A DNA stretch of 64,000 bases from Mesostigma viride (GCA_009746045.1 RPFO01002086.1:1-64000), one strand, 5' to 3'; positions 1-12,523 are shown, numbered from the stretch's first letter. Program-made: numbers and translations. Notes: generated by a model from the letters alone, not told the origin.

Positions 1-1922
1 TGGATCTGCATTACCGCTACTTGGAATGCATCCACTATCAGCAGTAATCATGTGTGTGATACGCCAAAAGTCCGTCAGCAAATTCAGCGGATCTGGCGCG
101 AAAGTACAACTTGAGATCCCCAGCGTCATTATACCGGGCCGCGGTATTAGCAAAAAAAAAAAAACCCGCACAAGCTTGCGGCACGCAGGAATTACGCTAA
201 AATCTGGTAGCTACTCGACCATGGTAGCTTAAAATTGAATTGCGGACGACCGTGAAAATCACGGAGGCGACAGCATGTCGCGTTCGCGTGCCATATTCAT
301 CTGGACTGGTCATTTACCGCGCTTACTTGTGAATGCATCCACTATCAGCCAGTAATCAGTTCGTGACACATTTGGTGTGATATGCCCAACCCCCCCCCCA
401 CTCTTTACTCACAACAACTGAGAGCAAAAGGTTAAAGAAAGGCATCTCCACACAAAAAGAAGGAAGCCCAAAGGGAGGCGTCATTCAGGGCAGCAGCGAA
501 AAGAAAAAAAAATCCAGTGCTCAAAGATGCTTTTCCAGATCAGCAACAACCTTTTAACAGCATGCTTAAAGCTTAGCAATTAACCCCTTCAATGCTTTTT
601 ACAGGAAAAGGCCTAACCCTCTTCCAGATGCTTTTGAAGGCTAAGCAATAACCCCTTCAATGGCTTTTTACAGGGAAAAGCCTAACCCTCTTCAGATGCT
701 TTTGAAGGCTAAGCCCAATAACTCTTCCTTGTGCTTCCTGGGTGATTCAAGCAGGAGGACCCCAGGCTGGCCGGACTGAACCCATCATGGGTTGTTCGTC
801 CGGTTTGAAAATGAGAATGAAAGGGTCGGTCCTTTACGGCACGCCACCTTCATGACAGGCAATCCGCCCAATCAGCCGAATTTCTTTGAGAACAATGCTT
901 CATCATCAAAGCACCACAACAACCATTTCAATTCCAATGAATACATGACGAATACAAAGACTGTCGAGTTGGATGTATGTAGTTATAAGAGCAGCTGTGA
1001 GGCCCTTGTGACGCCACTGGCAGGCCCTGTCGGCGGCAGTGCGCGTGTGTTCAACCGACCTAGTCCTACTGGCACGCATGCCAAACGACGACAGGGTTGC
1101 CCGGGAAGGCCCTGTCCCTTGTCTCGTTCTCAGTCTTACACACATTTCTTAAAAACCAATACATTGCCGTATCGTCAGTTCCATCCTCATGCAACTGCGA
1201 CTGCATGCACCCACTCACGGGGGTGCTCGGGCTGCTCGGAACCTATTTCCCCCATGCATGAGACAACAAACCAGTTGATGAGGGAGAGAACGGACGAACA
1301 ACGACCACCATGGGCTTGGCTTGCTCATCCTTTCTATTCACTGCTCAAAGGCTCAATGCCTGCGGCTGGCGCCACTATAGCGCCACTCTAACATCAGCCA
1401 ATCCATACGATTTGTCTAATTTCCGACAAGCTAAACTTTAGCCTTTATCTGTCAAGCGAAGCACAAAATATACAAGGGCAAACTATCGGTCCATGCCAGG
1501 CACCACCTGGGGCTTCCGTGCATTTTGTGTCTCGACTGCCCACGTTGACATCCTGTAAATTGCACAGCTGCTCAGCGCCTCGCCAGCTTGCTGTTGTACC
1601 AGATTCGGCAAAACTGCCCTTGTGAACGAATGTCCACTAATGTCAGTGAAATTCAGGTTCCGCCCAAATGTTCTGTCAGCAAATTCAGGGACTTGGCGCG
1701 GAAAGTACAACTGAGATCCGGCGTCATTATACGCGGGCCGCGATTATAGCAACCCGCACAAGGCTGCGGGACGTTCCAGAATTACGCTAAAATCTGTAGG
1801 CTACTCGTACCATGGTATGCATTAAAATCTGAATTGCGGACGTGATAAATCACGGACCGACAAGCGCGGTCAGCTGCCGTTTGTGCTTGTCTTCCACGTG
1901 ACGTTGTTGGACTCATTTGGTG
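1..1922. repeat. Outer left arm: degenerate repeat DNA
   Basis: This is the mirror of about 25,960 to 27,715. It includes the tandem repeat with unit ending CCTTCAA (about 545 to 720), C and A homopolymer runs longer than in the right arm (positions 390 to 400 and 156 to 168), and two copies of a roughly 200 bp direct repeat, at about 60 to 260 and 1,680 to 1,870. No supportable gene is seen. Open frames here are short and not conserved with the right arm. Confidence 0.6.
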
Positions 1923-2710
1923 GATTCCTGTTTGAGGACCACCCATCAAGAATCAGGTGCACAGCGTAGGGGTTAGCAAGGGAAGCTGAGGACTGACTGG
2001 CTGTCAGTGAGCAGATGTTGCAACCACTCCAAGTCCCCTGCTACCTGCTTGCATCTGCAAAACCTAAACCAGCACACCGATCAGGTATCTTGCATGGAGG
2101 ACTGCTGAACCACCACCGCCCTGCATCAGCAGCATTGCTCTGACAGCCTTGCGTCTATGCAACCGGCACTGTACCATGAAAATGAGGATAGGGGTGCGAT
2201 CTTCATTTTGCACAAAAAGATTAAGCCTGCCTCCCTGGCCTTGCAACTGGGTTGATCTAGATCTGCCTGCCAGGGACTTCATGGGAAACTATCCATCATA
2301 GCTTAGGATGTGTATTGTTTTGTGGAGAGTCCAAGGAAGCAGATTAAGGGGGGCCTTCTTGTAGAGTTTTGTTGATGCTTTGTGGCCTACTTGCATCAAG
2401 ACATCTCATCAAACTCTACTAACCAACAGCCAGGGAGTGCACACGTTGAGCACAACCCACCCTAGCTTGCCTCTAATGGTGGGACAGGCACCAGGTTTGA
2501 ACTTTTGTTTGCAAGGCCTCCAAGCAGCTGTATCATGTCATCAGAGTGGGAGAGAGAATAAGTGCACACACCCACTGCCTTCATGCTGCTGGAGATGTAA
2601 CATTGGCCACAAAATTTATGGCAGTGGTGCCCGAGTGTTTGTTTTTCCCAGAAAAAGTCCTAATTTAGGACCACGTTGGAATTTAAAAATATACATGCAA
2701 ACATTAAAAT
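1923..2710 (-). pseudogene. Copia-type RNase H remnant, left arm
   Basis: Mirror copy of the fragment at 25,180 to 25,955. On the minus strand the motifs SLAGRSRSTQ, GQGGRLN and CRLHRRKAV can be read in broken frames, matching the more intact right-arm version. Several indels interrupt it, so it cannot encode a complete protein. It belongs to the same copia-like element as the reverse transcriptase remnant near 4,524 to 4,910; the two parts are separated by an insertion. Confidence 0.55.
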
Positions 2711-4460
2711 TTGGACCCTGGCATTCGTGCCCATGACAGATAACACACTTTTTAGTTTTCTATCAAAAAACTGGGGTCAAATAATTACCATTTAGTGGCA
2801 TGAATAGCCCTGCACCTGGCCAGACCTCAAAGCGCAAATTTGGTCAAATGAGAATTATAGGGGACCAATAGGACCAATTAGTGTCAACGCATTACCATGC
2901 TATCCCACGGTCCCTTGGAGCATTCTTACAAGCGCTAGGGGACCCTTACGAGCCTTTGGGATGGCGGGGCAAGCGTATAACAAGGCCATAACCTGCTGTG
3001 GCTGCCTCTATATATACGCGGCTTGACGTGTCACAGATGGTGCATGGTAATTGCAATATACGGTTGATGGTTGCTGAGGTTGCCCGGCTTGTAACATGGC
3101 CCACCCCTTGCGGCAAACTTTCTCTAAGCCATATGCCAAACCTCTTTGACATCAGGACATGCTGGCCACCAACCAGCGATGAAAAAACCAATGCATTTGC
3201 ATTGCAACTAACCACATGATATGCAGCCAAAATGCAAAGTTACAAAACAACGTTTGGCTAACATTGCAACGCTTTTGTGAGCGAATTTCAGGGTGCATGT
3301 TAATCACGTAAACCATACTGTATATACTGTCTGAGACACCTTGAACGACTGCAGGCCATTACGACCAGGGTTATAACTAAACACATGAGTAAAACTGCTT
3401 ACGCATGTGTTTTTGCGCAGCGAACGACGAAGATAAGACGGTTAAAAAATGTATGACGTAAACCAATATGTGTTGGACAGTTATGGCACGGGAGAGCGTC
3501 ACTTCTTTTTTTTGGCATAGCTGCTGACTCAAAACACCACGACAGCGTTGCCAGTTACACTTCAATTGATCTAGGACACCCCGGCACGTACCTGCTACTT
3601 ACGTCGCCTTCATTCCGATTGGCAAAAAAGCGCTGATAATCCGCCAGAGGTCACTTTCCCGAGAGCTTGAGCGGCACCCCAAAGCGGCCAAACCGGTTCG
3701 AAATGATATAAACCACGCTTTGATGCGTTCTAGTTCCAAGAAATACCGAAAGGGAAGACCTTATTAAGGTGCGCTCGCTGCCCCGCCTGAACGTCCCAAA
3801 ACTATGGTCGGACATTGGAATCGGGCAAGAATATCACGGCCCAGACGCTCCCATGTCAAAATACTCCTTCCTAACTCCAGACTATAGTCAAAATCGGTCC
3901 AACAAAAATTTCCTGGCTTGATTCGCACCACCATCGCTAATACACTAACAGTTTGTGCCAAAATCGACCCTCCGCGAGCAGGGCGATCTTGCGACCCATT
4001 TGTGTTGTTGCGCTGTGCGTATACCAGCGCTACACATAAAAACTTTGTCGCCAGAAGAAAATTTCCAGCCTTTAAGCATAACTAACAACCCTTTCGTTTT
4101 GCTACTGGGCGCCCGAAATTGATAAACGCACGTGAAAACGCCGGGGCCCACGATTGTCAGGCGCCAGTATCCACCTCAGCATCATTTCCCGCACCCACTT
4201 TTTTCCGCTCCAAAATCGGTTATATTTTTTGTCGAGGTACCTACTTTCCCGCCATTATTACCCGGTACCCGGGTACGGGACCGGGTAACCAGTTGTGCCG
4301 GGACCTTGTGCCTGTACCACGGGTCGGGTAACATCATGGACGGGTACGGTCCACATGGTGGTACGGTCCTTATAGTGACCCCCCCCCGGTATCCTCGGTT
4401 ATTATGTACCACATTAGACGATGTTAGGACAAAGTCCAAATTTAGGACCGTTGGGAGCGC
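2650..4460. mobile_element. Insertion splitting the copia remnant, left arm
   Basis: Mirror of 23,386 to 25,145. Both ends carry the short motif GTCCTAAATTTAGGAC (here in diverged form near 2,650 and 4,430). A run of GTACC-rich sequence lies near 4,255 to 4,400. No transposase or other gene is recognisable inside. It is non-coding as far as can be seen. Confidence 0.45.
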
Positions 4461-4523
4461 TAACACCAGCTCTACTTCATTTGCTTGCCAATCTCAAAGT
4501 GTTTTGACACTTGCTGAATGAAA

Positions 4524-4910
4524 ATCACACACCACGCCTGGCCCAGCATCAGCTGATCATTCCCCATGCCACACAAATCGTAAGCATGCCATGAGGGTGA
4601 GGGACCACCAGAAGGAAGAAGGGGTCATGTCACATCAATTACCCTAGCTCTCAAACACTGCCTGAGCTGACATCTGAAAATAGAGGCTGACTGCAAACCC
4701 TTCAACATCCTATGTTAGCTTTCAGGTACGGCTGAGGGATGTGTTTGCCAGACTCTGGGAGTGGAAGGACTACATACACCTGACCATGCCACACTTGTTG
4801 TGCTATCTCAGTGAGCCTTTTCAAGGGAAATGCCCTCTTTCAATGTCTGTAGCCTTACACACATACTAGATTTAGCCCGATGTGTGGAAATACCTGCACA
4901 AGAGAGACCG
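4524..4910 (-). pseudogene. Copia-type reverse transcriptase remnant, left arm
   Basis: Inverted, degraded copy of the fragment at 22,940 to 23,357. The mirrored DNA aligns well (for example the CATGCCACACTTGTTG stretch near 4,785), but the frame is broken more often than in the right arm. It is non-functional. Confidence 0.5.
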
Positions 4911-6980
4911 TGGGATCTATAGAGCAGGCTACCAGCTTTATATCTCCAACCACTTGTCCAGCCTTCCTGGTCCCACAGGAGGCTTTGAGAGGCTATTCGC
5001 CATTTCATCACAGCACAACACTTCATATGAGGCCTAGTTACCGGCAAAAGCACAGGGATCAACTACCAATGGCAGAAACAACTGTTGCTGGTAGGCCCAG
5101 GCACACTAAGGTACAGGTGGAGAACAGTTAGGATCAGGCACAGGAGCTTCTCTTACCCGTCCTTGACGCTTGGCTCCTCATGGCAAGCCCCCGCAGACAC
5201 GCCGTCGGTTGGCCAACTGCCGCCCGTCCTCCCCTTTGTGCTACTTCCTTCCGGTTTTCCGATTATTGAAAGCCCTCCTGCCATTGAGGCCCTCTTGCCT
5301 TGGGATTGGATCTCCTTTCTGGCAGGGACGTTGGCGGGGCCTTTCCGGATCGCCCTTTGGCTCCACCTCCCTCCATCCCCCGCCCCTGGCTCCCGCTGCC
5401 GCCCCTGGCGCGTGTTACGAGCATTATAAATACCAAAACACAACACCACACAGATATGCTGCTGGGAACCACTCAGGGGCCGACGGACGTTCCCTTACCC
5501 CAGACGAGGCCGCCTCCTGCGGCCTGCTCTCGCCTTGCGCTGCTTCACGATCCTCACGCACCTACAGCACCCTCAGCAAAACCGTGTGTCGCTGGCGTTG
5601 CCACAATTGGAGGTCCGGATTGACTCTCCCCAAGACGCAGCTCACTGACCTTCCCGTCGTTTTTACGATTCGACCGGGTGCTGCTCCTCACCTGGATTCC
5701 CAAACCAGGCGGAGATTGCACACCCACCGCTTCCCACCACCAGCAGCTCGTTATTGCTCGGCTACGGCGAAACCGGCGTATTCGGAGTAGCCTCACGAAG
5801 GGATATGCAGATCTTGCTTGCTTGCCTTCTCCTCGTAGGTGCAGTAGTGCCGTCGCCCCGTTGATCGCGGGGCCGAGCGCTTACAGAGGCCTTTCCGGCT
5901 TGTTGGTCCACTCAAAGTGGATGTCCTCGGGCGTCTTCTCGACACTTGACAATCTTGTTTCAAGAATCCTGTCTTGAATATGCCCTTATGGCTGACCGTT
6001 GCAGAAAATCTATAAATACGGGCAATTGTATTCCGAGCCCTAATTAAACAAATAGATATGCCGGTAGTAGACCTAAGTGGGATCGTCCTAGTGACGACAC
6101 TATGACTATGTGCCAGTATTACAATGCACTAGGGGGTGGTGCCCCACGCGGAATGGGGTAGATTTTGCACAAGAAAAAAACGCTAGTTTTCAAATCGCCG
6201 AAAAACCGGACACTTTGCCGCCGAAATTCTTGCCGGAATTTGTTGCAAGCCGAGCCGAATTTTCCGCCGGCCGGACTATTGCCCGCCGTTTTATTTAACT
6301 TGACTTTCCTGCTGTCTGGTGCACTTTGTCCCATGCCTTCAGGGACTGAAATTTGTAGCGGAAACGTTTCTGGCCGTTCACTTCCTTTTGCGCCAAGTTG
6401 TTGGACTAGAAAATTCGTAACAGAAACTTTTTGGCAGTTGGCGTCACTTCTTTCGTTCGACTAGAAAAATTCTCTGAAATTCGCTGAATTCGTACCGTAG
6501 CCTAATTTTTTAATACCTCGAAGTGACGGGGCACTTAAAATTTGCCCACAAGTACTTGGGCAGCTGCGCTCACTGGGAAAAATTCGTACAGCCCGCTCGG
6601 CGCGGCCACTCAAAATTTGGCGTTTGGCCTGCACTAATACAATTCGTCTCCATGGCCGCTAGCAGCTTTTACTATACAACTACTAAACACCTAGGCGACC
6701 CACTCTCGCACCCGGCCGTCCACCTGGCCGTACTTTGACAGGCGCCAGTAATCGTGGGAACCTCTAGATATCATTGGATATCCGTTTCAATCCTATTTCG
6801 CGGGCCGCGGTTCTAATCTTAATGGAATGCATTTGAAGTGTGTGGATTCTGCTATGCTTATGAGTCTGTATTTATTACAATGTACAATAGGCAAAGTCCT
6901 AATCAACCATGTCCTCAACGAGGTGCCTCCAAGGGCACACTCACTACAGGAGATATGCCCCTTCCCCTTTCTAGACCCCA
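4911..6980. other. Retroelement-derived DNA, no supportable gene, left arm
   Basis: Mirror of 20,906 to 22,940. It holds overlapping short frames in all phases, none preserved between the arms. The part from about 6,120 to 6,780 is non-coding and contains repeated AAATTCG and GAAGTGACG words. No known domain was recognised. Confidence 0.5.
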
Positions 6981-8540
6981 CTACTCATTCCTGCAACACA
7001 ATCACCTCCCCGGTGTGAACATCAGCAAACCAAGTGTGGCGTCCCTTCTCAACAATGCCGCCTCGCCCCGTCGCGGAAGCGATCCACCAACCGCCTCATT
7101 GGCCAGCGCGTCCCACCGACGCCACCGCGAGTGCCTTCAAAGAAGGCCACAGCCAGTGCATTGCCCGCAGAACCCGGCAGCACTCCAACTGGGGGTATCC
7201 CTATGTACTGCAGGGCGGACAGGAAACCGTTGACTTCCCGCGGGGTAATTCTCATTCCCCCCCAACGCGCGAACAGCGAAGAAGCCGAGCCAGCTAGGAG
7301 CAGAGGCAGGAGCAGCAGCACGAGCAGGCAGGAGAGCAGCAGCGGCGGCGAGCGGCGGCGATGCGGCCGGCAGACCACGGGAAAACCACACTACTGACAC
7401 GTTGTCACACCACGCGCAGGTGGCGATCCAGTCCTCGCGGCTGGTGGCCTGGTAGAGTGCAGCCAGGATGGATCACGGTGCCGTTATCACCAGGGAGAGA
7501 AAGTTGTTGGGCAGTGGCCTGACAGACTTAGCGCAGTGTTTGTCGTGAATCGCCTCCTCGCCGAGCACGACCTCGCCGCCGCACCCGCGAGCGCACCAGA
7601 CGCACATTCACAAGGGTGATGTTGAGTCTGGTCGACACCCACTTGCGCTTGTACTTGGCTGCCAGTCGATCAGGAGCTCCTGCATTCTGGGCCAGCGCTT
7701 GGCCATCACACGGGCGTGGCCTGGTAGAAATTATACTCCAAGAGCGTGGGCCTCGAGCCATATCAGCGACCACTTGTTTGCAGTGCTGAGGACGCAGGTG
7801 TGGACGCCCTCCACGAGTAGTGATGGGGGTACTTCCCCTCCAGTGCCGAAGGGCTCGTGTGCAGATGTCGCAGCACGCCACGCCCATTCTCGAACCACGT
7901 TGATCTTTGTGGTTCGCCTCCTCGAGAGCAAGCCGCATCCTTCTTGAGCTCTTCGCGAGTGGATCAGGGAGATAAAGAACCGACGCCTGCTGCGGTTCCT
8001 CTCGCGCTCCAACTCCTCCTGCGTCTCCCTCAGCTGGCGCTGCAATGCGGCTAAGTCCCCACCGCTGGGCCCAGCGCCTCCAGAACGAGAACGGGAGCTG
8101 GGACCACCACGCAGCAGGCCTGCATGCAAAGGAAAACACACAGACAACTGCAAAATGTATCAGATAGTGGCCATCACCTGCAACATCCAACAGATAGTGG
8201 CCATCACCTGCAAAATCCAGCAGGCAATCGAAAAGGGATGCATAAAACAGCAGACCACGTACTGGGAGCAGCCGCAGGGCGAGACTGAGCCACCAGGTCG
8301 TCGATCGCAGCGTGCGAATTGACTTCCGTGCCTGCGTCGTCCAGGTGGTCGTAGTCGTTGTGGTCAAAAAGGTCGTCAGAGGGGTTCCAGCCTGCAAAGA
8401 ATGAATAGAAAATGCCAATGGCGTTCCTGTCAGCTGCTGAAAATGCCCAAAAAACAAACCAAGGAAACACAAAAACAGACATGCATGGGAAAATACGTAC
8501 GCTCAGGTTCCTGGGCCTCATGTTCTTGGGTCGTCGCCAT
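6981..8540 (-). pseudogene. Gene D, left copy: RING/TRAF-like protein, frameshifted
   Basis: Mirror copy of the intact gene at 19,364 to 20,905. The start ATG (complement of 8,538 to 8,540), the two introns with the repeated GGTGATGGCCACTATCTG unit, the coiled-coil segment and the stop (6,981) can all be found. Exon 3, however, contains many small insertions and deletions, so the RING-like and zinc-finger parts fall in different frames. Either this copy has decayed, or the left arm has a higher sequencing error rate. The indel-rich pattern fits raw long-read error as well as pseudogenisation. Confidence 0.8.
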
Positions 8541-9236
8541 AGCTGGCTAGCTGCTGATAGTGGTATCCTGCTGCTGTTCTGAGTGGTTCGTGAGGGTTTG
8601 GCTGCATTTTTGGTCGTGTTTGGGCTTTTGGCCTCGTGGGGAGGAGGACGAACGGCATATTCCCGGCATATTCCGGGAATATTCCCACGAATATGCCGTG
8701 GGACGGTCGCTAGAAGGAAACTGTCGCGCCGCGTCGGCAGTTACGTGACAGGGATACGGACTGTCATGGCAGACTGACAGATCGGACAGGTGTCAGACGG
8801 GACAGTGTGCGCTGACTGTCGTGGCAGATCTTCGTAACCGACGCGCGGAACCGGCGCGGCGCGGACTGACGTGGCACGCTGTCAGACTGACGTGGCACGG
8901 TACTGACATGGCAGGCCGTCCGAACCGGCAGCTGACGGATACGTTGTACGGACTGTCATGTCAGACCGTTCAGACTGCCACGTGGCAGTCTGGCATGACA
9001 ATTGGACGGATCTAGTGGGAAATCTACAACACAAGCAGTTGCGTATTTGTAGTAATCTGTACTACCTGTAGTGTCGTCAGTGCATTTCTACTCTTATATA
9101 CTCTCTGTACTACGAATCCTAGTGCAATTGTACTATGAGACGCCATGAGATAGAGACAAAGTCATGGATTTCCATTAGAATCATAATAAGGCTTAATGCC
9201 CATAGGGGACTTTGTCTATTCCAAAGGGGCACTTAG
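8541..9236. promoter_or_regulatory. D-B intergenic region, left arm
   Basis: Upstream of D and downstream of B. It holds a G-box GCCACGTGGC at 8,977 to 8,986, dense short palindromes of the TGACA/TGTCA and CTGCCATGACAG type between about 8,740 and 9,000, and a GGAATATTCC-rich palindromic cluster near 8,655 to 8,700. The rest, to 9,236, is AT-rich 3' flank of B. Confidence 0.5.
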
Positions 9237-9872
9237 TTAGTGAACCCCCTCCAGGGCCAGGCGGCGACAGAACTTGTCGTACATCTTGTCGCAGGTGGCA
9301 TTCATGACCCTCAGTTCCCTCTCGCAGACAGCGGGGGAAAAGTTGACAGGCAGATAGGCGTCGTACTCGGCCTTCACGAGGTCCACGAGCACACGGCAAT
9401 GCTCCTCTGCGGTCTTATCCTTATCCACCTGAGGAATGGATTCAACATACTCCTTCATCACATCCCACAGGCGGGGAATCGCGCAAACGCGGTCAGACAG
9501 CTTAACCTCTAGGTCGATGGCCAGAGTTGCCACCTCCATACGCCTATCGCCATACTTGCAGGCGTCCATCCTCTTCTCAAAAGTGGAAAGGGACTGCACA
9601 CCGCCTTGAGCGATGGCGATGGCAAAGTTGCGCAGGGCCCATCCTGTATAGTGGCAAAACGGCCCTGGCTGCCTGCGCTTAGAGAGGAAGCGCCCCTCAA
9701 GCTCATTGGCAATAGCATCCAGCAGCTGCTTCATTCGCTGCTCTGTCTTAGCTTTGACAGCGTCCCACGGCACTTGCAGCTGCTTGCTGACACCACACCC
9801 GTGGGGCCATGCCAACTCCACGATTTCGTGCACAATCTCAGCTGGCAGGCTGTTAAAAGTGGCAGCGGCCAT
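9237..9872 (-). CDS. Gene B, left copy: F-box-like protein (211 aa)
   Basis: Intact inverted twin of 18,023 to 18,658, differing by only a few amino acids (for example KQLQ for KELQ, AVCERE for AACERE). The N-terminus (residues 5 to 35) has the pattern LPAEI..IVELAW...GVSK.....W, which resembles an F-box (a Skp1-binding motif in SCF ubiquitin ligases). The remainder is helical and unrecognised. The differences from the right copy are mainly substitutions that keep the frame open, unlike neighbouring D. The start ATG is at 9,870 to 9,872. It is divergent from gene C, with a 553 bp shared promoter. Confidence 0.75.
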   Translation of the reverse strand: MAAATFNSLPAEIVHEIVELAWPHGCGVSKQLQVPWDAVKAKTEQRMKQLLDAIANELEGRFLSKRRQPGPFCHYTGWALRNFAIAIAQGGVQSLSTFEKRMDACKYGDRRMEVATLAIDLEVKLSDRVCAIPRLWDVMKEYVESIPQVDKDKTAEEHCRVLVDLVKAEYDAYLPVNFSPAVCERELRVMNATCDKMYDKFCRRLALEGVH

Positions 9873-10425
9873 GTCTTCTTTGTGGTAGTGGTGCTAGTGC
9901 TGTTGGGATGCTGGAGCAGGCGAGAAGTGCCCACTTTGACGTGGTGTCGGACCTTTGTACCCGCCCCACGGCATCTTCGCGGAATATTCCGTGGACGACG
10001 ATCTCCCACGGGACGCGCCACGTGGCGGAGATCGGACGGTCCACGGCAATTCAGATCTCCCATGATAGTACGGCGTATCTCGGATACGGCGCGGCGCCGG
10101 TACGGCCGGACCAGTATCATGGATACTGGTCCGAGTACCGTGGCACGGCATTCCGCCACGTCACTACCGCGCCGCGCCGCGCCGCGCCATGGAACCTTCT
10201 AGAGGATCGATCCCAGCCGTCCGATGAAGATCTCGTGGGAGGGCCAGTTTCCACAGGTACAAAGGTCGTGCAGGCCTACCAAATGCACCATCACACCACA
10301 GAACAGCCATAGCCAGCGCAGAAAACAACAGCAGACCGCCATGTCCGTTGATGCAGCAGCTGGGCCATTGTTCGGGCCTCAGACTAGGGCACGACTAGGG
10401 CCTTGCATGGGCTTGGTTCTCCCAG
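9873..10425. promoter_or_regulatory. Divergent B/C promoter region, left arm
   Basis: Mirror of 17,466 to 18,022. Contains a G-box at 10,017 to 10,026, a hairpin with 11 bp arms GGACCAGTATC at 10,108 to 10,132, GGAATATTCC at 9,980 to 9,990, and a run of GCGCC units near 10,170. A weak TATA-like TACAAAG lies on the B side near 9,957. Confidence 0.5.
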
Positions 10426-11521
10426 ATGCTATGGATTGCCATATCCTCGCTGCACAAAACTAGGACTGGTTGTTCCGCCATAGCTCCTGCGCTTGTGCCA
10501 GTGCCTGCGCCTGTGCCAGCGCCAGTGCCTGTGATTGTGCCAGTGCCAGTGCCTGCTGCGCCAGTGCCTGAGCCTGTGTACGTGCCTGCTCCTCTCCCTG
10601 GGCTATTCGCCCCTCGGTTTAAGGACTCTGACATTTGGCCTCCACAGGCCATGTGTGGCCAAATGGTAGTGGCGATTCCAAGTTTCCTCTGGTGCATTGC
10701 GTCACCTGCAAAAAGGTGCCGGAGAGGGCAGTGTGCAAGAAGGAGAACGGGGAGATGCAGTGCCGGGGGTGCGCTCTGGATGAACTGAGCGACAAGGTGG
10801 ATGCACTAGGTCCCTCTCCTCCCACGGAGCAGGTGCAGGAGACTGTCAAGAATTTTGACACGGGCTTGCAGATTTACAAGTACGAATATGAGCCCAAGCG
10901 TCTCCCGCCTCCTCCCACCGGCTACCCTCTGTCCAAGTGCATGTGCGCTGTGTGCAAGAAGCCTGCTCTCCACGCGCACGAAGTGGTGAAGGAGGTCACC
11001 CCTCAGATGCTGGAGACACTTCCCATTTCCGTGTTGCCAAGCTCGTGGTTGGCGACGTCGTTTGTGGGATCTGCCGCAACGAGTTCCTGGCCCAGTATGT
11101 CGACAACAACGTGGTCATCAGCAAGGCCATGTCTCGCGGCATGCAGTATTGGGAGTACAAGGGCCATATCGATGAGGTGTTCCAGTACAACGAGGAACTC
11201 CACAAGATGGCAGAGCGCGCCCAGGACAACACGCACGACGGCCCCTCCAGTGACAAGTTTTACTGGCCTCGCAGGCAGTGCCAGAAGTGCATGAAGCGCA
11301 TCGACATCAACGTGCAGAACCTGTATGTGGCTCCAAGGCCTCGTTCTTTAGACGTTGACTTGGTCTGCTACGAGTGCGCCAAGTTCTGCAGCCTCGTTTC
11401 TGAGGCTGTCGCTTTCCCGGGCTTTAGCCGCCCCAACAACCGTCTCAAGCGTAATGCAGAGGCCGGGGGCTTCCTTCTGTACGATGTTGTGGGGTCCAAC
11501 AAGCCCTATTTCTTCGCGTAG
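10426..11521 (+). pseudogene. Gene C, left copy: multi-CxxC zinc protein, two frameshifts
   Basis: Inverted twin of the 365-codon open frame at 16,368 to 17,465. Two single-base losses relative to the right copy break the frame. One is near 10,645 (CTCCACAGG against CTCCAGCAGG), and the other near 11,013 (GAGACACTT against GAGACCACTT). The three resulting partial frames together cover the whole protein. All six CxxC pairs are present at DNA level. A start or splice difference upstream (10,339, MSVDAAAGP) is also possible here. Single-base losses could be decay or consensus error. Confidence 0.8.
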
Positions 11522-11667
11522 GGTGTCATCTGGGCACTTGATTGGCCCATGCAAGCCTATGGAGGCTACTGTTGATAGGGACTTGTGGTATTCTATTTTG
11601 TAATGAATAAGACTCTTTGCATGCAAATCCAACACTCATGCACTAGGCGTAGGACTTGACTTGTTTG

Positions 11668-12268
11668 CGAAAAGTTCGGGCTATGCGGATAGCCCGAACT
11701 TTTGGGGATAGCCCGAACTTTTGGAAACCTTGCTAGGGAAAAGTAAAAGTTTCCAGTGAGGATCCCAGCCATTTGAAAAGTTCGGGCTATGGTTCGGGCT
11801 ATCAGTTTATAGCCCGAACCGGACCCTTTTCCCCTTGGGCGGTGGTGTCATGCATTGTACATGGGGTAGGGACTTGGTTATTTGGACAGTGTGCAGTGTA
11901 TGTGTGTGTTTCTTCCTTAGATTGCTAACACATAAAATATAGGGGTATTTCCTGTATATACAGATAGGATTGCTAACACATAAAATATAGGGTATTAGCT
12001 ATGATTATTTATAGATGCAATTGCTAACACATAAAATTTTATGTGTTGGGAAACAGAGTAAAAGAAAGAGTAGCATCACCCATAGCAACACACCGCCAGA
12101 GGGGAAAAAGGGGAGGTTCGGGCTATAAATCGATAGCCCGAACCATAGCCCGAACTTTTCAAAATGGCTGGGATCCCCACTGGAAACTTTTACTTTTCCC
12201 TAGCAAGGTTTCGAAAAGTTCGGGCTATCCCCAAAAGTTCGGGCTATCCGCATAGCACGAACTTTTCG
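11668..12268. mobile_element. Foldback/MITE-like element with long terminal inverted repeats, left arm
   Basis: The segment from 11,668 to about 11,830 is repeated in reverse complement from about 12,115 to 12,268. Each terminal repeat is itself built from several AAAAGTTCGGGCTAT / ATAGCCCGAACTTTT words. The 280 bp core is AT-rich, with three copies of TTGCTAACACATAAAAT, the last forming a perfect palindrome with ATTTTATGTGT. No coding capacity. It sits upstream of gene A, between A and C. An identical arrangement exists in the right arm, so insertion predates the palindrome or has been copied with it. Confidence 0.7.
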
Positions 12269-12287
12269 TGGGAGCCTATGGATGGGC

Positions 12288-12297
12288 GCCACGTGGC
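12288..12297. promoter_or_regulatory. G-box upstream of gene A, left arm
   Basis: GCCACGTGGC, a perfect palindromic G-box core (CACGTG) of the type bound by plant bZIP/bHLH factors. It lies about 120 bp upstream of the TATA box of gene A and matches the boxes of the central array. Confidence 0.5.
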
Positions 12298-12416
12298 ACG
12301 GTATCCCACGAGAATTGCCGGCGCCGCGCCGGCGCGACGCTCCACGGAATATCGTGGGACGCCGCGCCGGCGCGACGCTTGCACGGCACTATCGTGGGAC
12401 GCCGTGGCCGAGAGGG

Positions 12417-12424
12417 TATAAAAG
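12417..12424 (+). promoter_or_regulatory. TATA box of gene A, left arm
   Basis: TATAAAAG, 100 bp upstream of the proposed ATG at 12,524. Preceded by GC-rich repeats containing ATCGTGGGACGCCG. Mirror copy at about 15,460 to 15,467. Confidence 0.65.
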
Positions 12425-12523
12425 CGGAGTCACGGGCGTTTGGGGGTAGGTCTCGCCTCCGACACTGCCAGGCACACAGTCATCCACACGCAGACAGCCA
12501 TCCTTACAGCTGTAAAATACACA

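Noticed and set aside
792-1391. 199-codon plus-strand frame in the outer left arm
   Set aside because: Not conserved in the better-preserved right arm at the mirror site and without any recognisable domain.
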